DNA of 64,000 bases. It comes from Kosakonia pseudosacchari (GTDB taxonomy: Bacteria > Pseudomonadota > Gammaproteobacteria > Enterobacterales > Enterobacteriaceae). Under the pieces are notes generated by a model. The model searched no databases and was not told where the DNA came from. It worked only from the letters and a program-made list of their open reading frames with translations. Shown in pieces: positions 1-10,515 of the stretch (the first letter of the stretch is position 1; each line of letters opens with the position of its first letter). Where the stretch lies: positions 1 through 64,000 of the forward strand of contig NZ_FXWP01000014.1 of assembly GCF_900184035.1 (NCBI RefSeq). The letters are read 5' to 3'. A program made the translations under genes and the position numbers.

Positions 1-13
1 TTTCCCGCCGTGA

Positions 14-141
14 AGTCAACTGTTTATTTTCAGATTTCTTCACCTGACAGGCCGGTGTATTTGCCGTTGTGCCGTGTCAGTGGTGGCGCATTATAGGGCG
101 TTAATTCCCGCTGACAACCCCTAATTTCAAAAAACTTTTCA
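14..141 (-). promoter_or_regulatory. rRNA operon P1 promoter with UP element, and start of P2
   Basis: Read on the minus strand there is a -35 TTGTCA (112-117), a 16-bp spacer and a -10 TATAAT (90-95), followed by the GC-rich discriminator GCGCCACC and a likely start at about 81. A/T-rich sequence at 121-141 matches the place of an UP element. Downstream, TTGACT at 14-19 looks like the -35 of the second (P2) promoter, whose -10 lies outside the window. This is the textbook arrangement of enterobacterial rrn P1-P2, so a 16S rRNA gene should begin a few hundred bases beyond the left edge. By synteny this is the rrnC operon, divergent from yieP. Confidence 0.9.
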
Positions 142-267
142 ACCGTCTCTTTTTTCAACAAAGCGTGGTAAAAAGCGGCATAAATTGCCGATTTCGCTGT
201 GTTTACCACCACTGAAAGGTATCGAATGGCATACTAGCCAGTGAAATAAAGAGATAAGGAAGTAAAA

Positions 268-957
268 ATGCCGCTAAACGCACAACAACTTGCCGCGCAG
301 AAAAACATCTCCTGGGTTCTGGCTGAGAAACTGGCGCAACAAATCCTGAAGGGAGAATATGCCCCTGGCAGTATTCTGCCGGGTGAGATGGAGCTGGGCG
401 AGAAGTTTGGCGTAAGCCGCACCGCTGTCAGAGAGGCGGTAAAGACATTAACAGCAAAAGGGATGGTGCTCCCGCGCCCGCGTATTGGTACTCGCGTTAT
501 GCCGCGCGGAAACTGGAACTTCCTTGATAAGGAACTGCTCTCCTGGTGGATGCATGAGGATAACTTCCAGGACGTTGTTCAACACTTTCTTATTATGCGC
601 AGTAGCCTTGAGCCTCAGGCGTGTCTGCTCGCCGCCACGCTGGGTAGCGCGGAACAAAAAGCATATCTCAACACATTAATGGAAGAGATGGTATTCCTGA
701 AAAAGCACTTCAACCGCGAACGCTGGGTGGAAATCGATACGGCGTGGCATGAACATATCTACGCAATGAGCGATAACCCTTTCCTAATCTCTTTTTCCAC
801 GCTCTTCCATTCGGTTTATCACAGCTACTTTACTTCTATTACCCAAAATGAAGTGGTCAAGCTCGACCTTCACCAGGCGATTGTGGACGCCATCCAGGAA
901 AGCGATGGCGACAGCGCGTTCCGGGCGTGCCAACTGTTACTGAATACGCCGAATTAA
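268..957 (+). CDS. yieP: GntR/FadR-type transcriptional regulator YieP
   Basis: The 229-residue protein is full length for YieP. It has an N-terminal winged helix-turn-helix (about residues 15-80, with the GntR hallmark [15 protein letters not shown]) and a helical FCD-type effector domain (about 95-225) with metal-ligand-like residues such as H131 to H203 scattered through the helices. FadR-subfamily regulators bind an organic acid or similar ligand and release DNA; the ligand of YieP is not evident here. The AAGGAAG ribosome site lies six bases before the ATG. It is followed after 11 bases by hsrA, so the two are probably cotranscribed. It diverges from the rRNA promoter. Confidence 0.93.
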   Translation: MPLNAQQLAAQKNISWVLAEKLAQQILKGEYAPGSILPGEMELGEKFGVSRTAVREAVKTLTAKGMVLPRPRIGTRVMPRGNWNFLDKELLSWWMHEDNFQDVVQHFLIMRSSLEPQACLLAATLGSAEQKAYLNTLMEEMVFLKKHFNRERWVEIDTAWHEHIYAMSDNPFLISFSTLFHSVYHSYFTSITQNEVVKLDLHQAIVDAIQESDGDSAFRACQLLLNTPN

Positions 958-968
958 CAGGACATGGT

Positions 969-2372
969 ATGACAGAAAAAAAAGCGCGCAGTATGGCCGG
1001 CCTGCCGTGGATTGCGGCAATGGCCTTTTTTATGCAGGCTCTGGATGCCACGATTCTTAACACCGCACTTCCCGCAATAGCACAAAGCCTTGGCCGTTCC
1101 CCTTTAGCAATGCAATCGGCGATTATCAGCTACACACTGACCGTCGCCATGCTTATCCCTATGAGCGGCTGGCTGGCCGATCGCTTCGGTACACGGAAAG
1201 TCTTTATGCTGGCAGTCAGCTTGTTTACCCTTGGCTCGCTGGCCTGCGCACTTTCTAATTCATTATCGATGCTGGTTGTGTTCCGCGTAGTTCAGGGGAT
1301 TGGCGGCGCGATGATGATGCCGGTCGCACGCCTGGCATTGCTTCGGGCTTATCCGCGTAGCGAATTGCTGCCGGTACTGAACTTCGTCACCATGCCTGGG
1401 CTTGTCGGGCCAATTCTTGGGCCGGTGATGGGAGGCGTGTTAGTCACCTGGGCGAGCTGGCACTGGATCTTCTTAATTAATATCCCGATTGGCCTCGCCG
1501 GTCTGTTTTATGCGCGCAAATATATGCCGAACTTCACTACGCCACGACGCAGTTTCGATATGGGCGGTTTTTTCCTGTTCGGTTTAAGCCTGGTGCTGTT
1601 CTCAAGCGGAATGGAGTTATTCGGTGAGAAGCTGGTCGCCAGTTGGATTGCTTTTACTATCATTCTGAGCGGCATTTTGCTGTTACTGGCCTACGTTCGC
1701 CATGCGCGTCGACACCCGACGCCGCTGATATCGCTCAATCTGTTTAACACCCGCACCTTTTCCGTCGGGATCGCCGGGAACATAGCTTCACGCCTGGGTA
1801 CTGGCTGTGTGCCTTTTTTGATGCCGTTGATGTTACAAGTTGGGTTCGGTTATCCGGCATTGATTGCCGGTTGCATGATGGCCCCCACTGCGCTGGGTTC
1901 TATCCTGGCGAAATCCACGGTAACTCAGGTACTGCGCTGGTTTGGCTACCGGAAAACACTGGTTGGTATCACGCTGTTTATTGGTTTGATGATTGCGCAG
2001 TTCGCCTTACAAACACCGGCGATGGCAATATGGATGCTGGTGCTGCCGCTGTTCATCCTTGGGATGGCGATGTCCACGCAGTTCACCTCAATGAACACCA
2101 TTACGCTTGCAGACTTAACCGATGAGAACGCCAGCAGCGGTAATAGTGTGCTGGCAGTAACACAGCAACTGTCGATTAGCCTCGGCGTGGCGGTTAGCGC
2201 AGCGGTACTGCGTTTCTATGAAGGGTTTGACGGCACAAACACCGTTGAGCAATTCCACTATACCTTTATTACTATGGGCGCGATTACGCTGATTTCCGCG
2301 TTAGTTTTTATGTTGTTAAAAGCAAAAGATGGCCGCAACCTGATTAAAGAACGGCACAAAAAATCAGGCTGA
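969..2372 (+). CDS. hsrA: MFS drug/H+ antiporter HsrA (DHA2 family)
   Basis: The protein is a multidrug-exporter-type permease of the major facilitator superfamily, with about 14 predicted membrane segments and the motif-A loop [11 protein letters not shown] after the second segment. It matches E. coli HsrA (YieO) over its length. I place the start at 969, giving 467 residues: AGGA at 959-962 is a well-spaced ribosome site and the alignment with HsrA begins at this Met. An upstream in-frame ATG at 927 lies inside yieP and is less likely. Its 3' end overlaps the convergent rbsR stop by nine bases. The physiological substrate is unknown. Confidence 0.92.
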   Translation: MTEKKARSMAGLPWIAAMAFFMQALDATILNTALPAIAQSLGRSPLAMQSAIISYTLTVAMLIPMSGWLADRFGTRKVFMLAVSLFTLGSLACALSNSLSMLVVFRVVQGIGGAMMMPVARLALLRAYPRSELLPVLNFVTMPGLVGPILGPVMGGVLVTWASWHWIFLINIPIGLAGLFYARKYMPNFTTPRRSFDMGGFFLFGLSLVLFSSGMELFGEKLVASWIAFTIILSGILLLLAYVRHARRHPTPLISLNLFNTRTFSVGIAGNIASRLGTGCVPFLMPLMLQVGFGYPALIAGCMMAPTALGSILAKSTVTQVLRWFGYRKTLVGITLFIGLMIAQFALQTPAMAIWMLVLPLFILGMAMSTQFTSMNTITLADLTDENASSGNSVLAVTQQLSISLGVAVSAAVLRFYEGFDGTNTVEQFHYTFITMGAITLISALVFMLLKAKDGRNLIKERHKKSG

Positions 2373-3356
2373 GCCGCGCTCCATCAATATTGGTGTGAGC
2401 TGCAAACGCTGCTGTTGCAAACCTGGCTCCGCAATCCGGTGGATAAGCACATCAATCGCCAGCTCACCCAGTTCATCTTTTGGCTGATGAATAGTGGTGA
2501 GCGGCGGCGTCATATAGCGCGCCAGTTCAATGTCGTCATAACCGACGATCGCCATGTCCTGCGGGATTTTCAGCCCCGCCTGGTAAAGCGCCTGATACGC
2601 GCCAACGGCCATCGCATCATTGCCAATAAATACCGCCTGCGGGCGCTCGTTCATTGCCAGTAATGTCTGCATCGCGTCGAAGCCGCCGCCAAACTCAAAA
2701 TCGCTCTCGATCTCATCCCCTTCACGAATCACCAACCCGGCGCGAGCCATCGCTTCGCGATACCCTTCCAGGCGCAAACGTGCGGGGGTTTTATCCAGCG
2801 GACCAGTAATGCAGGCGATACGCGTATGCCCTTTGCCAATCAGATATTGCGTCGCCATATCGCCGCCGAGCAGCGAGTTGTCCTGAATCAGATCGCTGTC
2901 ACCATCGAATGGCGCCCAGTCCATCATTACGGTAGGAATTGAAGGGTAGCGCTGCATGATCTCTTGCGAAGGCTGGTGCGTTTCGGTACACAGCAACAGC
3001 AACCCATCGACGCGTTTTTGCATCAGAGTTTCCAGGTTGCGATTCATCCGCTGCTCGTCACCTTCGGTGTTGCACAACACCAGGCTGTAACCCCGCTCGA
3101 AACAGCTGCGCTCCACGCCGCGTACCAGCTCCGAGTAAAACGGATTGGTACTGGCGGTGATCAGCATACCAATCGTACGCGTCTGGTTGATCTTCAGGCT
3201 ACGCGCGATAGCAGAAGGCGCGTAGTTCAGCGTCTTGATCGCCGTTTCCACTTTTTCGCGGATAGCCTCACTGACAAAGCGATCTTTGTTAATTACGTGG
3301 GAAACGGTTGAAGTAGAAACGCCCGCCAGGCGGGCAACATCTTTCATGGTCGCCAA
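2364..3356 (-). CDS. rbsR: Ribose operon repressor RbsR (LacI family)
   Basis: The 330-residue protein is a LacI/GalR repressor. It has an N-terminal helix-turn-helix (residues 2-26, [18 protein letters not shown]), a hinge helix (about 45-60) and a periplasmic-binding-protein-like ribose domain to the end. The length equals E. coli RbsR. It is the last gene of the ribose operon, starting three bases after the rbsK stop, and its ribosome site lies within rbsK. It should bind the GCGAAACGTTTCGC-type palindromes upstream of rbsD and release them when ribose is present. In other enterobacteria RbsR also touches purine metabolism; nothing here tests that. Confidence 0.96.
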   Translation of the reverse strand: MATMKDVARLAGVSTSTVSHVINKDRFVSEAIREKVETAIKTLNYAPSAIARSLKINQTRTIGMLITASTNPFYSELVRGVERSCFERGYSLVLCNTEGDEQRMNRNLETLMQKRVDGLLLLCTETHQPSQEIMQRYPSIPTVMMDWAPFDGDSDLIQDNSLLGGDMATQYLIGKGHTRIACITGPLDKTPARLRLEGYREAMARAGLVIREGDEIESDFEFGGGFDAMQTLLAMNERPQAVFIGNDAMAVGAYQALYQAGLKIPQDMAIVGYDDIELARYMTPPLTTIHQPKDELGELAIDVLIHRIAEPGLQQQRLQLTPILMERGSA

Positions 3357-3359
3357 GCG

Positions 3360-4289
3360 TCACCCCTGCGAAGAGAGAAAATCGTCAATCTCATTGCGCC
3401 ACGGCACAGACGGTTGCGCACCCTTACGCGTGACGGCAATCGCCGCCGCCGCATGAGCAAAACGAATCGCCTCATCCAGAGGTTTATCTTCCAGTAACGC
3501 GGTTAGCAACGCGCCGTTAAACGTGTCACCCGCCGCAATGGTATCGATGGCTTTCACTTTAAAGCCCGGTACCCGTTTGCCTTCGCCATTAACGCTGGTC
3601 CACACACCACGGCTACCGAGAGTAATAATCACCGTGTTAATACCTTTGGCGTGCAGCGCCTGCGCAGCCCGCGCGGCGTCTTCGTCGCTGGCTACCTTAA
3701 TGCCGGTGAGTTTTTCCGCTTCGGTCTCGTTCGGCGTGATGATATCCACCAGCGCCAGCAGTTCATCGGAAAGCTCGCGCGCCGGAGCCGGATTCAGCGC
3801 CACAATGGTATTGTTTTGATGCGCAATACGCGCCGCAGCCAGTACACTCTCAACCGGTGATTCCAGCTGCATTAACAGTGCAGAAGCCTGCGCGATCAGA
3901 TCATGCTGCGCGTTGACGCGATCAATTGAGAGCGCCGCATTCGCTCCCGCATGAATACCGATAACATTCTCACCTTCACCGTTAACGAAAATCAGCGCAA
4001 CACCTGTGGATTCGCCCGCAACCACGCTCACTGGAGCAACATCAATATTGTCGCTCTCAAGCTGTTTACGTACGCGCGCACCGGTATCGTCATCGCCGGT
4101 ACAGGCGATAAACGCAATATCCGCACCGCTACGCCCGGCGGCTACCGCCTGGTTTGCCCCTTTACCGCCAAAAGCCACCTGATACTGGCTGCCCGTCACG
4201 GTTTCGCCCGGTGTCGGGAAAGATTCAAGGTTAAGAATGTGATCGGCATTGATACTGCCAAGGACAACGAGTTTGCCTGCGGTTTTCAT
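3360..4289 (-). CDS. rbsK: Ribokinase
   Basis: This PfkB-family sugar kinase phosphorylates ribose to ribose 5-phosphate with ATP in the cytoplasm. Visible marks are the N-terminal substrate loop (GSINADHIL), the GGKGANQA motif (about residues 42-49) and the C-terminal catalytic signature DTIAAGDTFNGALL with the base Asp. The start at 4289 gives 309 residues, equal to E. coli RbsK; the open frame continues upstream but the extra 32 residues have no family counterpart. It lies between rbsB and rbsR in the ribose operon. Confidence 0.96.
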   Translation of the reverse strand: MKTAGKLVVLGSINADHILNLESFPTPGETVTGSQYQVAFGGKGANQAVAAGRSGADIAFIACTGDDDTGARVRKQLESDNIDVAPVSVVAGESTGVALIFVNGEGENVIGIHAGANAALSIDRVNAQHDLIAQASALLMQLESPVESVLAAARIAHQNNTIVALNPAPARELSDELLALVDIITPNETEAEKLTGIKVASDEDAARAAQALHAKGINTVIITLGSRGVWTSVNGEGKRVPGFKVKAIDTIAAGDTFNGALLTALLEDKPLDEAIRFAHAAAAIAVTRKGAQPSVPWRNEIDDFLSSQG

Positions 4290-4309
4290 GATGAGCTTGT
4301 CCGTAAAAT

Positions 4310-4329
4310 GCGCCACCTTTCGGTGGCGC
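4310..4329 (-). repeat. Intercistronic hairpin between rbsB and rbsK
   Basis: A perfect 8-bp stem, GCGCCACC (4310-4317) with GGTGGCGC (4322-4329), closes a four-base loop in the 108-bp gap between rbsB and rbsK. There is no T-run after it. Hairpins at this place in binding-protein operons usually protect the abundant binding-protein mRNA from 3' decay and lower expression of the genes that follow; that role is inferred. Confidence 0.7.
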
Positions 4330-4397
4330 GTGCCATGCTTTTCTTTTTTGCATTGTCCCTCAGGTGAAAGGTGTTTGCCCTCCACCAGAATGACGAA

Positions 4398-5288
4398 TTA
4401 CTGCTTAACCACCAGCTTCAGATCAACCGGGTTTTTGGCGTAGACTTTTTCACCTTTCAGCACTTTGTCTGCGGTATCCACGCCTTTCGCGCCGATCTGC
4501 TCCGGCAACTGAGCGATAGTCGCCGCCAGTTTACCGTCGTTAACCGCTTTCACGCCGTCTGGCGTACCGTCGAAACCAACAACCATGACGTCGGATTTAC
4601 CGGCGGTTTGCAGTGCGCGCAGCGCACCCAGCGCCATTTCGTCGTTCTGCGCGAAAACAGCCTGCACATCCGGATGCGCGGTCAGCAGGTTCTGCATGAC
4701 GTTCAGGCCTTTAGTGCGGTCGAAGTCAGCCGGCTGGCTGGCCAGTACGTTAAATTTGTGCGCAGCAACTGCCTGCTGGAAGCCTTCACCACGTTCACGC
4801 GCAGCGGACGTCCCGGCAATACCCGCCAGTTCAATCACTTTCGCGCCTTCGCCCGCTTTCTTAGCAATGTAATCCCCGGCAATTTTGCCGCCGAGCACGT
4901 TATCAGAAGCGATATGGCTTACCACTTCACCGCTGGAAGCCACACGGTCAAGGGTGATCACCGGGATTTTCGCCTGGTTTGCCATTTTCACAGCGTTACC
5001 TACAGCGTCGGAATCGGTCGGGTTGATCAGCAGCAATTTGGTGCCGCGCACGGTCAGGTCCTGCACGTTCGCCAGCTCTTTCGCCGGGTTGTTTTGCGAG
5101 TCCAGCACCACCAGGTCATAACCCAGTTTGTCCGCTTCTTTCTGCGCGCCATCCTTCAGGGAAACAAAGAACGGGTTGTTCAGCGTGGAAATCACCAGAG
5201 CAATAGAGTCTTTCGCCATCGCGTTTGCGCTTACGGTGGCGCTCAGTGCAACAGCAGAAACCAGAGTGGCCAGTTTTTTCATGTTCAT
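4398..5288 (-). CDS. rbsB: D-ribose periplasmic binding protein RbsB
   Basis: The protein is the periplasmic ribose receptor that feeds RbsAC and also serves chemotaxis through Trg. It carries a Sec signal peptide ([19 protein letters not shown], cleavage after ANAMA) and then the type I periplasmic-binding fold. It is nearly identical to E. coli RbsB and has the same 296 residues from the start chosen here. An in-frame ATG two codons upstream (5294) sits only three bases from the AGGA ribosome site, so the 5288 start with nine-base spacing is preferred. It belongs to the operon between rbsC and rbsK. Confidence 0.96.
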   Translation of the reverse strand: MNMKKLATLVSAVALSATVSANAMAKDSIALVISTLNNPFFVSLKDGAQKEADKLGYDLVVLDSQNNPAKELANVQDLTVRGTKLLLINPTDSDAVGNAVKMANQAKIPVITLDRVASSGEVVSHIASDNVLGGKIAGDYIAKKAGEGAKVIELAGIAGTSAARERGEGFQQAVAAHKFNVLASQPADFDRTKGLNVMQNLLTAHPDVQAVFAQNDEMALGALRALQTAGKSDVMVVGFDGTPDGVKAVNDGKLAATIAQLPEQIGAKGVDTADKVLKGEKVYAKNPVDLKLVVKQ

Positions 5289-5314
5289 TTTCATGAGTCC
5301 TGTTGTGTAGGTAA

Positions 5315-6280
5315 TTACTGCTTTTTGTTGTCTACCAGCACCGCGAGCAGAATCACCACTGCTTTAACGATCATCTGGTAATAGGAGGAAACGCTCAACA
5401 AATTCAATCCATTATTGAGGAAGCCAAGGATCAGTGCGCCGATTAGTGTACCGACAATACGTCCTTTGCCACCTGCGAGACTGGTCCCACCCAAAACAAC
5501 CGCAGCGATAGCATCCAGCTCATAACCTGCTCCCGCAGTAGGTTGCGCCGAGGAAAGACGCGCCACTTCAATAATGCCCGCCAGCGAGGCCAGAAGGCCG
5601 CACAGGGAGTAAACGATAACTTTAACTTTATCAACGCTGATACCGGACAAGCGCGTTGCGGCCTCGTTACCGCCTAACGCATAGATATAACGACCCAAAC
5701 GGGTGTGATGCAACAGATACCACGCCGCGATAAAGACGACGGCCATCAGCCACACCGGCGTCGGAATGCCGAACGGGCGACCAATACCGAACCAGCCAAA
5801 TACGTCAGCGTTATCGGTAAAGCCGGTGTTGATCGGGCTACCGTTGGTATAAACCAGCGTCACACCGCGCAGCAGCAGCATCATCACCAGCGTGGCGATA
5901 AACGCCTGTACGCGGCCTTTCGCGACAATCGTACCGGTCAGTGCGCCAACCGCCGCGCCGAGCGCCAGCGCGCCGAAAACCGCCACCAGCGCGTTAACTT
6001 CCATTCCCACCAGCGAGGCGGCAACCGCGCCGGTGAGCGCTAACAGAGAACCGACGGACAGATCGATTCCCGACGTTAAAATAACCAGCGTCATACCGAC
6101 CGCCATAATGGCGTTCACTGAGGTCTGTTGCAGGATGTTTAACAGGTTATTGACGGTAAAAAAGTTCGGGCTCATGGTCGAGACAATCGCAATCAGCACC
6201 AGCAGGGCAATCAACGATTTTTGTTCCATCAACCATGCTTTGGTGAAATAACGGCGACCAGAAACAGCCTGGGTAGTCAT
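5315..6280 (-). CDS. rbsC: Ribose ABC transporter permease RbsC
   Basis: This 321-residue inner-membrane permease forms the ribose channel as a dimer with RbsA. It is very hydrophobic, with about ten predicted membrane segments. The EAA-type cytoplasmic loop that docks on the ATPase is seen near [12 protein letters not shown] (about residues 205-216), and the family motif [15 protein letters not shown] is also present. The length is identical to E. coli. It starts five bases after the rbsA stop, which suggests translational coupling. Confidence 0.96.
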   Translation of the reverse strand: MTTQAVSGRRYFTKAWLMEQKSLIALLVLIAIVSTMSPNFFTVNNLLNILQQTSVNAIMAVGMTLVILTSGIDLSVGSLLALTGAVAASLVGMEVNALVAVFGALALGAAVGALTGTIVAKGRVQAFIATLVMMLLLRGVTLVYTNGSPINTGFTDNADVFGWFGIGRPFGIPTPVWLMAVVFIAAWYLLHHTRLGRYIYALGGNEAATRLSGISVDKVKVIVYSLCGLLASLAGIIEVARLSSAQPTAGAGYELDAIAAVVLGGTSLAGGKGRIVGTLIGALILGFLNNGLNLLSVSSYYQMIVKAVVILLAVLVDNKKQ

Positions 6281-6285
6281 CTTTT

Positions 6286-7791
6286 TTACTCCTGATTCAC
6301 ACGATTAAGCTTGCCCACAGCGGCAGCCATCAACACTTCCTGAGTGGCCTGCTCGCGCGTGAATTCCCCGCCGAGATGCCCTTCATGCATCACCATTATG
6401 CGATCGCTCATGCCCAGCACTTCCGGCATTTCGGAGGAGACAAGAATGATGCTCAGGCCATCGGCCTTAAACTGGTTAATTAATTGATAAATCTCTTTTT
6501 TCGCCCCAACATCGACACCACGCGTCGGCTCGTCGAGGATCAGCACTTTCGGCCGCGTCATCAAACCGCGCGCGATCGCCACTTTTTGCTGGTTCCCACC
6601 GGAGAGCAAACCAATGGCCTGCTCCATAGAAGGCGTTTTCACATTAAACAGACGAATAAAATCACTTACCGCCTGCTGCTCATCTTTGTGTTTCAGCGTA
6701 CCGCCCGCATGGCTGAAGTAACGCAGCGCAGTCAGCGACATGTTCTCTTTCACCGACATGCCGAGGACCAGCCCGTCACGCTTGCGGTCTTCCGAAATAT
6801 AAACAATACCGTTTGCCAGACCGTCCTGCGGTGAGCGGGTTATGACTTCATGGCCGTCGAGCGTCACATAACCGCTGGTGCGCGGCAGCGCGCCATACAG
6901 CACTTTCATCAGTTCAGTGCGCCCCGCGCCCATCAGCCCGGCCACGCCCAGGATCTCGCCTTTACGCAACGTGAAACTGACGTTTTCCACACCCGGCCCG
7001 CACAGATTATCGACGGAAAGGCGGATCTCGCCCGGCGCTTTATCCAGCCGCGGATATTGATCTTCCAGTTTGCGGCCAACCATCATTTCAATCAGCGTAT
7101 CTTCGGTCAGCGTGGCCACTTCGCGCTCGGCGATAAATTGCCCGTCACGAAAGACGGTCACGTCATCGCAAATCTCGAAGATCTCTTTCATGCGGTGAGA
7201 AATATAGACGATGCCGCGCCCCTGCGATTTCAGCTCGCGAATAACACGGAACAGCGATTCGGTTTCGGTATCGGTCAGGGCATCGGTTGGCTCATCCATA
7301 ATGATGACCTGCGATTCGTAGCTCATCACTTTGGCGATTTCGACCATCTGCTGATCGCCAATCGACAGTTCGCCGACCAGCCGCTCGCTGTTAAAGCGCA
7401 GATTCAGCTTCGCCAGCAGTTTGTCCGCTTCGGCAAACATCTTTTTCCAGTCGATTTTGCCAAAGCGATTCACAAACTCACGGCCAAGGAAGATGTTCTC
7501 GGCGATGGTGAGTTGCGGGATCAGGTTCAGTTCCTGGTGAATGATGCCAATACCGGCTTCCTGGGAGGATTTCGGCCCGCTGAACGTGGTCTCTTTGCCT
7601 AACCACAGCAGCGAACCGGCGTCACGGGTGTAGATGCCCGTCAGCACTTTCATCATCGTTGATTTGCCGGCACCGTTTTCACCCACCAGCGCCATCACGC
7701 GGCCAGGGTAAACATTTAGCGCCGCGCCGGAGAGGGCTTTTACGCCGGGAAAGGCTTTATCAATGCCTTTGAGTTGTAGTAACGCGTCCAT
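6286..7791 (-). CDS. rbsA: Ribose ABC transporter ATP-binding protein RbsA
   Basis: The 501-residue ATPase has two fused nucleotide-binding domains, as usual for sugar importers of the CUT2 class. The first half has a full Walker A (GENGAGKST, about residues 37-45), signature LSIGDQQ and Walker [12 protein letters not shown]. The second half has the degenerate P-loop region ([11 protein letters not shown]), the signature LSGGNQQK and Walker [13 protein letters not shown]. It energises ribose import with RbsB and RbsC. It lies seven bases after rbsD. Confidence 0.96.
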   Translation of the reverse strand: MDALLQLKGIDKAFPGVKALSGAALNVYPGRVMALVGENGAGKSTMMKVLTGIYTRDAGSLLWLGKETTFSGPKSSQEAGIGIIHQELNLIPQLTIAENIFLGREFVNRFGKIDWKKMFAEADKLLAKLNLRFNSERLVGELSIGDQQMVEIAKVMSYESQVIIMDEPTDALTDTETESLFRVIRELKSQGRGIVYISHRMKEIFEICDDVTVFRDGQFIAEREVATLTEDTLIEMMVGRKLEDQYPRLDKAPGEIRLSVDNLCGPGVENVSFTLRKGEILGVAGLMGAGRTELMKVLYGALPRTSGYVTLDGHEVITRSPQDGLANGIVYISEDRKRDGLVLGMSVKENMSLTALRYFSHAGGTLKHKDEQQAVSDFIRLFNVKTPSMEQAIGLLSGGNQQKVAIARGLMTRPKVLILDEPTRGVDVGAKKEIYQLINQFKADGLSIILVSSEMPEVLGMSDRIMVMHEGHLGGEFTREQATQEVLMAAAVGKLNRVNQE

Positions 7792-7798
7792 GATGGCC

Positions 7799-8218
7799 TC
7801 AGAAGGTCACGCCAGCACAGAGAATGATATTCGCAAACGGGGAACACTCCCCGCTGCGAATCACCGCATGACTGTCCGCGGTGTGTTTTTTAAATTGCTC
7901 GTGCGTAACGTACCGCACATCGATGTTATTTCCCTGGTGTTTTTGCAGCTGCTCAATATGCTTGAGCAACGTTTCATGGAGCTGCGGATTATGCTGCTTA
8001 ATCTCCGAGGCGATAATCGCGGACTCAACCTGCATTTCCGCCGTCACCACTTCCAGTACTTGCATAAAGGAAGGCACGCCTTGAGTGAGTGCCATATCAA
8101 TGCGTTGGGTGTTACGCGGTACCGGCAACCCGGCATCACACACCACCAGCGAATCAGTATGACCAAGACGAGAGATGACTGACGAGATGTCAGCGTTCAG
8201 CACACGACCTTTTTTCAT
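7799..8218 (-). CDS. rbsD: D-ribose pyranase RbsD
   Basis: This 139-residue enzyme interconverts the pyranose and furanose forms of ribose, supplying the form used by ribokinase. It begins [22 protein letters not shown], with the family's catalytic His in GHTD (about residue 20). It is the first gene of the ribose operon and starts just downstream of the RbsR operators. Confidence 0.95.
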   Translation of the reverse strand: MKKGRVLNADISSVISRLGHTDSLVVCDAGLPVPRNTQRIDMALTQGVPSFMQVLEVVTAEMQVESAIIASEIKQHNPQLHETLLKHIEQLQKHQGNNIDVRYVTHEQFKKHTADSHAVIRSGECSPFANIILCAGVTF

Positions 8219-8232
8219 TTTTTATGCTCCAT

Positions 8233-8250
8233 CAGCGAAACGTTTCGCTG
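8233..8250. promoter_or_regulatory. RbsR operator, proximal to rbsD
   Basis: A perfect 18-bp palindrome, CAGCGAAACGTTTCGCTG, lies 15 bp before the rbsD start. It matches the known RbsR site (core GCGAAACGTTTCGC, typical of the LacI family). Binding here would block the rbs promoter, which must lie just upstream on the minus strand. Confidence 0.88.
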
Positions 8251-8303
8251 TATTGCAGTGTAGTACGAAGAATGTGCAGAAAACTATCTTGCCGTTACAG
8301 AAG

Positions 8304-8327
8304 TGTGATCGATATCGAAACGTTTCG
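8304..8327. promoter_or_regulatory. Second RbsR-type operator with adjacent CRP-like half-site
   Basis: A second palindrome, CGAAACGTTTCG (8316-8327), repeats the core of the proximal operator 80 bp away, centre to centre. Next to it TGTGA (8304-8308) followed by TCGAA after six bases resembles a weak CRP site. Two operators suggest cooperative or looped repression by RbsR. The match is seen; the function is inferred. Confidence 0.7.
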
Positions 8328-8391
8328 CTTGTCGAATTGATGAAAAAAACAGCTTTCCTGTTTTAAGTGAAATAGCCAGTAATTAATAGCA

Positions 8392-8416
8392 AAAACCCCT
8401 CATAAAGAGGGGTTTT
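8392..8416 (-). terminator. Rho-independent terminator of kup
   Basis: AAAACCCCTC (8392-8401) pairs perfectly with GAGGGGTTTT (8407-8416) around a five-base loop. On the minus strand the stem ends in a T-run. It sits eight bases after the kup stop codon. Confidence 0.88.
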
Positions 8417-8423
8417 GTTAGCA

Positions 8424-10292
8424 TTAAATTTCGACCTGCGTTCCCAGCTCTATCACCCGGTTTGGCGGGATCTCAAACTGGTCTGGTGCGCGCAGCGCGT
8501 TACGCTGCAGTACCAGATAAAGCTTCCCGCGCAGACGCAAATACCAGGGGCGTTTACCCAGAATCAACGATTCATGCGACATAAAGAACGAGGTTTCCAT
8601 CATGCGACAGTTCAGCCCTTCCAGCCCGCAGCGGTGGAACACTTCTTCCACGTTCGGCGTTTCGCGCCAGCCATAGCTCGCCACCACACGCCAGAAGGTT
8701 GGCGACAATTGCTCAATCTGTACGCGGCGCACATTGTGCACATACGGCGCATCTTCAGTACGCAGCGTCAGCAGGATCACGCGCTCATGCAGCACCTTGT
8801 TGTGCTTCAGGTTATGCATCATCGCGAACGGGATAACATTCAGTGCACGCGACATATAAACCGCGGTTCCCGGTACGCGCACCGGCGGTGATTTCTCCAG
8901 CGAGGCAATCATTGCCTCCAGAGAGTTACCATGTTCATGCATACGGCGCAGCAGACGGAAACGCTCGCTCTTCCAGGTCGTCATCACCATGAACATCACC
9001 AGCCCAAGGGTTAATGGCAACCAACCACCGGAGACGATTTTGTCGAGGTTCGCCGAGAACAGCGGCACATCGATAGAGAGGAATAAGAGCAGAAGCAGCC
9101 CCACCAGCACTTTGTTCCAGTGCCAGTTTTTGCGTGCCACCGTGGTGGAGAGAATCGAGGTCAGCACCATGGTGCCGGTCACGGCGATGCCATATGCCGC
9201 CGCCAGGTTACTGGAGTGCTCAAAGCTGACAATCACCAGCACCACCGCAAAGTAAAGCAGCCAGTTAATGAACGGGATATAGATCTGCCCGGATTCCATC
9301 TCCGAGGTATGGATGATACGCATCGGTGCCAGATAACCCAGACGTACGGCCTGGCGCGTCAGGGAGAACACGCCGGAAATCACCGCCTGCGAGGCAATCA
9401 CCGTCGCCAGCGTGGCAATAATCAGCATCGGGATCAGCGCCCATTCAGGCGCAAGCAGGAAGAAGGGGTTTTTAATCGCTTCCGGCGTTTTCAGCAATAA
9501 CGCGCCCTGACCAAAGTAGTTCAGCACCAGCGACGGCAATACCACAATAAACCACGCCACGCGGATCGGCAGCTTACCGAAGTGCCCCATATCCGCATAC
9601 AGTGCTTCCACCCCGGTGATAGAGAGCACGACCGCACCCAGCGCCACAAAGGAGATAGCTTTATATTGCAGGAAGAAATTCACCGCCCACATCGGGTTCA
9701 GTGCCTGCAATACTTCAGGGTTGGCAATAATACTACGTGCGCCGAGCACCGCGAGAATCAAAAACCACGCCAGCATAATGGGCGCAAACAGCTTCCCCAC
9801 AAGGCCTGTACCGTGTTTTTGAATCGCGAACAGCAGGGTTAACACCACAATCGACAGCGGCACAATCCAGTCGTCGAGCGAAGGCGCGATAATTTCCAGC
9901 CCCTCTATTGCCGACATCACCGAAATCGCGGGGGTTATCACCACCTCGCCATAAAAGAAGCTGCCGCCAATCAGCCCCATGATCACCAGCACCGAGGTCA
10001 TCCTTGCGGAGGTATTGCGCCCGGCCAGCGACATCAACGTTAAGATCCCGCCTTCACCGGCGTTATCCGCCCGCATGACGAAGGTCAGGTACTTAATGGA
10101 GACGACAAAAATCAGCAGCCAGAAGATGAGCGACAAAAAGCCGAACACAGCATCGCGCTCAACGCCAAAACCAAACTGACCAGACAAACATTCACGAAGT
10201 GTATAAAGTGGGCTGGTGCCGATATCACCGTAGACAACCCCAATCGCCGCAAGCGTAACCGCAGGTAATGATTGCTTATTATCAGTGCTCAT
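8424..10292 (-). CDS. kup: Low-affinity potassium/H+ symporter Kup
   Basis: The 622-residue protein is the KUP/HAK potassium uptake system, the same length as E. coli Kup (TrkD). It has about 12 membrane segments in the first 430 residues and a cytoplasmic C-terminal domain. The family signature [18 protein letters not shown] (residues 17-34) is intact. It takes up potassium, and in E. coli also caesium, and matters under acid conditions. It is a single-gene unit with its own terminator, divergent from ravA. Confidence 0.96.
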   Translation of the reverse strand: MSTDNKQSLPAVTLAAIGVVYGDIGTSPLYTLRECLSGQFGFGVERDAVFGFLSLIFWLLIFVVSIKYLTFVMRADNAGEGGILTLMSLAGRNTSARMTSVLVIMGLIGGSFFYGEVVITPAISVMSAIEGLEIIAPSLDDWIVPLSIVVLTLLFAIQKHGTGLVGKLFAPIMLAWFLILAVLGARSIIANPEVLQALNPMWAVNFFLQYKAISFVALGAVVLSITGVEALYADMGHFGKLPIRVAWFIVVLPSLVLNYFGQGALLLKTPEAIKNPFFLLAPEWALIPMLIIATLATVIASQAVISGVFSLTRQAVRLGYLAPMRIIHTSEMESGQIYIPFINWLLYFAVVLVIVSFEHSSNLAAAYGIAVTGTMVLTSILSTTVARKNWHWNKVLVGLLLLLFLSIDVPLFSANLDKIVSGGWLPLTLGLVMFMVMTTWKSERFRLLRRMHEHGNSLEAMIASLEKSPPVRVPGTAVYMSRALNVIPFAMMHNLKHNKVLHERVILLTLRTEDAPYVHNVRRVQIEQLSPTFWRVVASYGWRETPNVEEVFHRCGLEGLNCRMMETSFFMSHESLILGKRPWYLRLRGKLYLVLQRNALRAPDQFEIPPNRVIELGTQVEI

Positions 10293-10515
10293 AGACTAAT
10301 CTTTTGATTGAATGCCAAAATGTGTGCTTAGTCCCTTGGCCCACAAAAAGCGCACAGTATGCACGATTATTTGTGAAATCGTACCCCTAAATGCGGCCAC
10401 ATTAATCTGGCGCAAAGAAAATAAAGCCGTTCTTCAGTCTATTACAAGCCCTTTCAGGAACGTCTATACTCGCTTTTGCAAGCCGGATAACACGGCGAAA
10501 GGACGCAAATCTATT

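Noticed and set aside
30..212. A 60-codon minus-strand reading frame at the left edge
   Set aside because: It lies over the rRNA P1 promoter and leader, has no ribosome site and no family resemblance.
10312..10515. A longer N terminus for RavA starting at 10312
   Set aside because: The extra residues have no counterpart in RavA, cover the promoter region, and the family start MAHxHLLAERI lies at 10516.
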